In this document: positions 12,677 to 15,115 of the stretch, one piece after another
Layout of the letters: the number at the start of each line of letters is the position of its first letter
How positions within the stretch are numbered: position 1 is the stretch's first letter
Assembly: GCA_030626365.1 (NCBI GenBank)
Contig: DAOUPC010000024.1
Coordinates: 1-15,115 of the forward strand
DNA: 15,115 nucleotides
DNA from: Paracoccaceae bacterium
Lineage (GTDB): Bacteria > Pseudomonadota > Alphaproteobacteria > Rhodobacterales > Rhodobacteraceae
Direction: 5' to 3'
Position numbers and translations under genes: made by a program
The notes under the pieces: generated by a model
Told to the model about the DNA's origin: nothing
Databases searched by the model: none
What the model saw: the letters and a program-made list of their open reading frames with translations, nothing else

Positions 12677-14217
12677 GGGGTGCCCCCCTTCAGGACGGCG
12701 TCAATATAGAGGCCCGGATCAAACAACTGGGCGGCGGTTTTGTCAGTATAGCGCGAAACCGGCCCCGAGAACACGGTCAGTGCCACCAGCCCCGCCAACA
12801 GGGCAAACACGGCGACAAAGGGCAGGGCGGCAGGGCGGGCCGGCGTGTCAGGGGCTTCGTCGTCTTGCGTATCATCCCCGCCATCGGTGGCCAGTGTCGG
12901 GTCATATGCTTTCCAGAATATCAACGACCCGGCGCGCGCAAATCCCACAACCATCACCAGCGAAGAAATCAGGATCACCGCCCATATCACCGTCATCAGC
13001 GGTTCGGCGCGTGAGGCGTCCATCACCAGCAGCTTGCCGATGAACCCCGACAGGGGCGGCATTCCGGCCATGGCAATGGCCCCGGCAAAGAACAACGCGG
13101 CGATCAGCCCGCTTTGCGCCATGGGCGGCGTATAGGTGATGGCCCCGCCCCGGCGCGCGCAGATCAGATCGGCGATCAGGAACATCAGCGCCGTGGCAAA
13201 GGTCGAGTGGATGACGTAATAAAGTGCGGCCCCCGTTGCCTGCGGCGTGAACAGCGATATGGCGATCAACAGCGTGCCCATCGAAGCGATCGCCGCAAAG
13301 GCCACCAGCTTGCCCACTTTGCGCGCGCCCAGGATGCCAAGCGTACCTGCCGCCAGCGTCAGCAAGGCCGCCGGCAACAGCCAATCGCCAACCAGCCCCG
13401 ATGTCACCGCCACATCCGGGCCAAACACCAGCGTGTACATGCGCAGGATCGAATAGGCCCCGACCTTGGTCATGATGGCAAACAGGGCCGCCACCGGCAT
13501 CGGCGCGTTGGCATAGCTGGCCGGCAGCCAGAAATGCAGCGGCAACACCGCCGCCTTGATGGCAAACACCAGCAGCAACAAAACCGCGCCGACACGCAGC
13601 AATGCGGTCTCGTCCGCCGGCAGGGCAGCCACACGTTCCGCCAGATCGGCCATGTTCAGCGTGCCGGTGACCGCATAAAGCGTGCCCAACGCGAACAGGA
13701 ACAGGGTCGATCCCAGCAGGTTGTAGACCACATATTGCACACCCGCACGCAGCCGGCGCGCACCACCACCGTGGATTATCAGCCCGTAAGAGGCGATCAG
13801 CAGCACCTCGAAGAACACGAACAGGTTGAACGCATCACCAGTCAGGAACGCCCCCATAACCCCCATCAGCTGAAACTGGAACAGCGCGTGGAAATGCCGC
13901 CCCCGCGCATCCCAGCCGGTGCCGATGACATAAAGCAGCACAGCCAGCGCCAGCAGCGCGGTCAGCACGATCATCAGTGCCGACAGCCGGTCCAGCACCA
14001 GCACGATGCCAAACGGCGCGGGCCAGTTGCCCAGGTCGTAAACCGCGATGTCGCCGGTGGTCGCCTGCGCCATCAGCGCCACGGTAATGCCCACCAGCGC
14101 GACGGTTCCGGCCAGCGAGAATATTCGCTGAAGGTCCAGGTGAAATCGGATTGCCATGATGATGAACGGCGCAAGGATCGCCGGCAGCACGATGGGAAGG
14201 ATGATCAGGTGGCTCAT
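12673..14217 (-). CDS. mrpD: Antiporter subunit D (MrpD/PhaD/MnhD)
   Basis: A 514-residue NuoM/NuoN-like proton-translocating subunit with about 14 helices. Key charged residues are visible at family positions: Glu137 in FVFFEVLL, Lys221 in AIKAAVLPLHFWLP and Lys251 in IMTKVGAY; the first coincides with Glu137 of Bacillus MrpD. An acidic insertion (GGDDTQDDEAPDTP, near 443-457) lies just before the last helix and makes the protein a little longer than usual. It overlaps mrpC and mrpE by 4 bp. Confidence 0.95.
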   Translation of the reverse strand: MSHLIILPIVLPAILAPFIIMAIRFHLDLQRIFSLAGTVALVGITVALMAQATTGDIAVYDLGNWPAPFGIVLVLDRLSALMIVLTALLALAVLLYVIGTGWDARGRHFHALFQFQLMGVMGAFLTGDAFNLFVFFEVLLIASYGLIIHGGGARRLRAGVQYVVYNLLGSTLFLFALGTLYAVTGTLNMADLAERVAALPADETALLRVGAVLLLLVFAIKAAVLPLHFWLPASYANAPMPVAALFAIMTKVGAYSILRMYTLVFGPDVAVTSGLVGDWLLPAALLTLAAGTLGILGARKVGKLVAFAAIASMGTLLIAISLFTPQATGAALYYVIHSTFATALMFLIADLICARRGGAITYTPPMAQSGLIAALFFAGAIAMAGMPPLSGFIGKLLVMDASRAEPLMTVIWAVILISSLVMVVGFARAGSLIFWKAYDPTLATDGGDDTQDDEAPDTPARPAALPFVAVFALLAGLVALTVFSGPVSRYTDKTAAQLFDPGLYIDAVLKGGTP

Positions 14218-14609
14218 GCGTCACCCTCGGTGTTGGTGCCAGTGTTAGCGCCTGGGGTGGCATCCTGTTCGTCGTCGTATGTGTCGTCCACGTCCATGTC
14301 GATCCGGTCATTGCGGGCCGACAGATAGGCGCTGAGGGCGATCATCACCACAACTGCGGTCATTCCAAACGATATCACGATCGCCGTCAGCACCAGCGCC
14401 TGCGGCAGCGGGTCGGTATAATCGGTGGCATGGTACCTCAGGACCGGCGGCATGTTCAGCGCCAACCGCCCGGTAGCGAACAGGAACACATTGACCGCAT
14501 AGGACAACAGCGACAGGCCGATGATCACCGGAAACGTACGCTGACGCAGGATCAGGTAGATTCCGCAGGCGGTCAGCACGCCGACAGCACTGGCTAGAAG
14601 CAATTCCAT
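14214..14609 (-). CDS. mrpC: Antiporter subunit C (MrpC/PhaC/MnhC)
   Basis: A 131-residue NuoK-like subunit with three helices and the motif GIYLILRQRTFPVIIGLSLLS, then PLPQALVLTAIVISFGMTAVVV. Homologues are usually about 110-115 residues; the excess is an acidic tail from about residue 103 (NDRIDMDVDDTYDDEQD). It begins 3 bp after the stop of the upstream MrpB-domain gene and overlaps mrpD by 4 bp. Confidence 0.93.
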   Translation of the reverse strand: MELLLASAVGVLTACGIYLILRQRTFPVIIGLSLLSYAVNVFLFATGRLALNMPPVLRYHATDYTDPLPQALVLTAIVISFGMTAVVVMIALSAYLSARNDRIDMDVDDTYDDEQDATPGANTGTNTEGDA

Positions 14610-14612
14610 GTC

Positions 14613-15115
14613 TCAGGCCTCCTTCGGTGCTGGTTCGGGGGGTGCTGGTTCGGGTGTCTCGGGTTCGTCATCGCGGGCCGGATTGATATCCATGGCAAAT
14701 TCGCTGTCCATCCCCGGCTGCCAGGCAAAGCGGGCGAAGCTTTCCAGCGCCAGCATCACCGCGCCGACCACGGCGAGGAACACACCGAGATCAAACAGCG
14801 CTGCGGTGGCCAGTTCGAATTTCTCCAGTGGCCAGATGGTGACATAGCCGAATGCGCTGGTCAGGAACGGCATGTCGGCGAACCATGATCCAAGGCCGGT
14901 CAGGGCAGCCACCAGAACGCCCGAGCCTATGATGGCGTGGTAATAGAACCTCTGACGCTCGGCGGCCCAGCCAAAACCCGAGGCCATATATTGCATGATA
15001 ACCGCAATGGCCGCGATCAGCCCGGCGATGAAACCGCCACCGGGCGCGTTGTGGCCCCGGAAAAAGATATAGGCCGCGACCATCAGGGCGATGGGCATCA
15101 TCACCCTTGTGGCAA
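14613..15115 (-). CDS. MrpB-domain antiporter subunit, partial (probably the end of an MrpAB fusion)
   Basis: The frame is open to the right edge, so the start is not in the window. The visible 166 residues hold the MnhB/MrpB domain: TRVMMPIALMVAAYIFFRG, then HNAPGGGFIAGL, the family's most conserved motif, and further helices. It ends in a Pro/Glu-rich tail (EPETPEPAPPEPAPKEA). In alphaproteobacteria this domain is often the C-terminus of a large MrpAB (PhaAB) protein, which is likely here, but a separate MrpB beginning just outside cannot be excluded. It is the first mrp gene seen, 3 bp before mrpC. Confidence 0.85.
   Translation of the reverse strand, partial: ATRVMMPIALMVAAYIFFRGHNAPGGGFIAGLIAAIAVIMQYMASGFGWAAERQRFYYHAIIGSGVLVAALTGLGSWFADMPFLTSAFGYVTIWPLEKFELATAALFDLGVFLAVVGAVMLALESFARFAWQPGMDSEFAMDINPARDDEPETPEPAPPEPAPKEA
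14626..14654. repeat. Tandem 15-bp repeat coding for a PEPAP tail
   Basis: GGTGCTGGTTCGGG occurs twice with a 15-bp period (14626-14639 and 14641-14654), identical in both copies. On the minus strand this encodes two copies of PEPAP near the C-terminus of the MrpB-domain protein, in frame. It is likely a small expansion tract, with copy number possibly varying between strains. Confidence 0.6.

Noticed and set aside
13114..14328. Long plus-strand open frame opposite mrpD and mrpC
   Set aside because: Its product is rich in Arg, Gln and His with no domain, and the minus strand encodes well-conserved MrpD and MrpC there. It is an antisense reading of GC-rich codons.

Overview
The window looks like chromosomal DNA of an alphaproteobacterium, most likely a Rhodobacterales (Roseobacter-type) organism. 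The reasons are the GC-rich sequence with matching codon use, tightly packed genes with 4-10 bp overlaps, paired LiuR-like MerR regulators beside an acyl-CoA dehydrogenase, an arsC/pyrD/DUF952 gene group, and an oxidoreductase-SelD fusion protein. The taxonomic call is an inference from gene content, not a computed assignment. I found no rRNA, tRNA, CRISPR array, insertion sequence or prophage.

Layout. (1) 1-1515, minus strand: a MerR regulator (1147-1515), a 64-residue lipoprotein with its own terminator, a second MerR regulator, and the first 43 codons of an acyl-CoA dehydrogenase that runs off the left edge. The promoter region of the second MerR gene (568-720) holds three dyad-like elements, one resembling the LiuR-type operator of acyl-CoA and branched-chain catabolism. 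(2) 1638-3890, plus strand: two hotdog-fold (PaaI-type) thioesterases and a MATE exporter, all with overlapping ends, divergent from MerR 2. (3) 3911-5645, minus strand: DUF952 protein, pyrD (class 2 dihydroorotate dehydrogenase) and an ArsC-like reductase as an overlapping operon. (4) 5759-7336, plus strand: a secreted UshA-type 5'-nucleotidase, ending at a hairpin shared with the convergent MarR gene (7364-7831). (5) 7996-11488: selU/mnmH on plus and an oxidoreductase-selD fusion on minus, pointing at each other across a 259-bp gap with two related hairpins in inverted orientation. (6) 11534-15115, minus strand: genes G, F, E, D and C of a Mrp/Pha-type multisubunit cation/proton antiporter and the end of the upstream MrpB-domain subunit, cut by the right edge.

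How the parts work together. SelD makes selenophosphate and SelU uses it to put 2-selenouridine into tRNA wobble positions, so the pair forms a selenium-tRNA module. The Mrp genes encode one membrane complex exchanging protons for Na+ (or K+). The left side is centred on acyl-CoA metabolism: acyl-CoA dehydrogenase, two thioesterases and two regulators of the matching type. UshA scavenges nucleotides in the periplasm while PyrD makes pyrimidines de novo.

Most of the window is recognisable housekeeping or accessory metabolism. The least explained parts are the mirrored hairpin pair between selU and selD, the thioesterase-thioesterase-MATE operon, and the dyad cluster in front of the MerR/acyl-CoA dehydrogenase operon.
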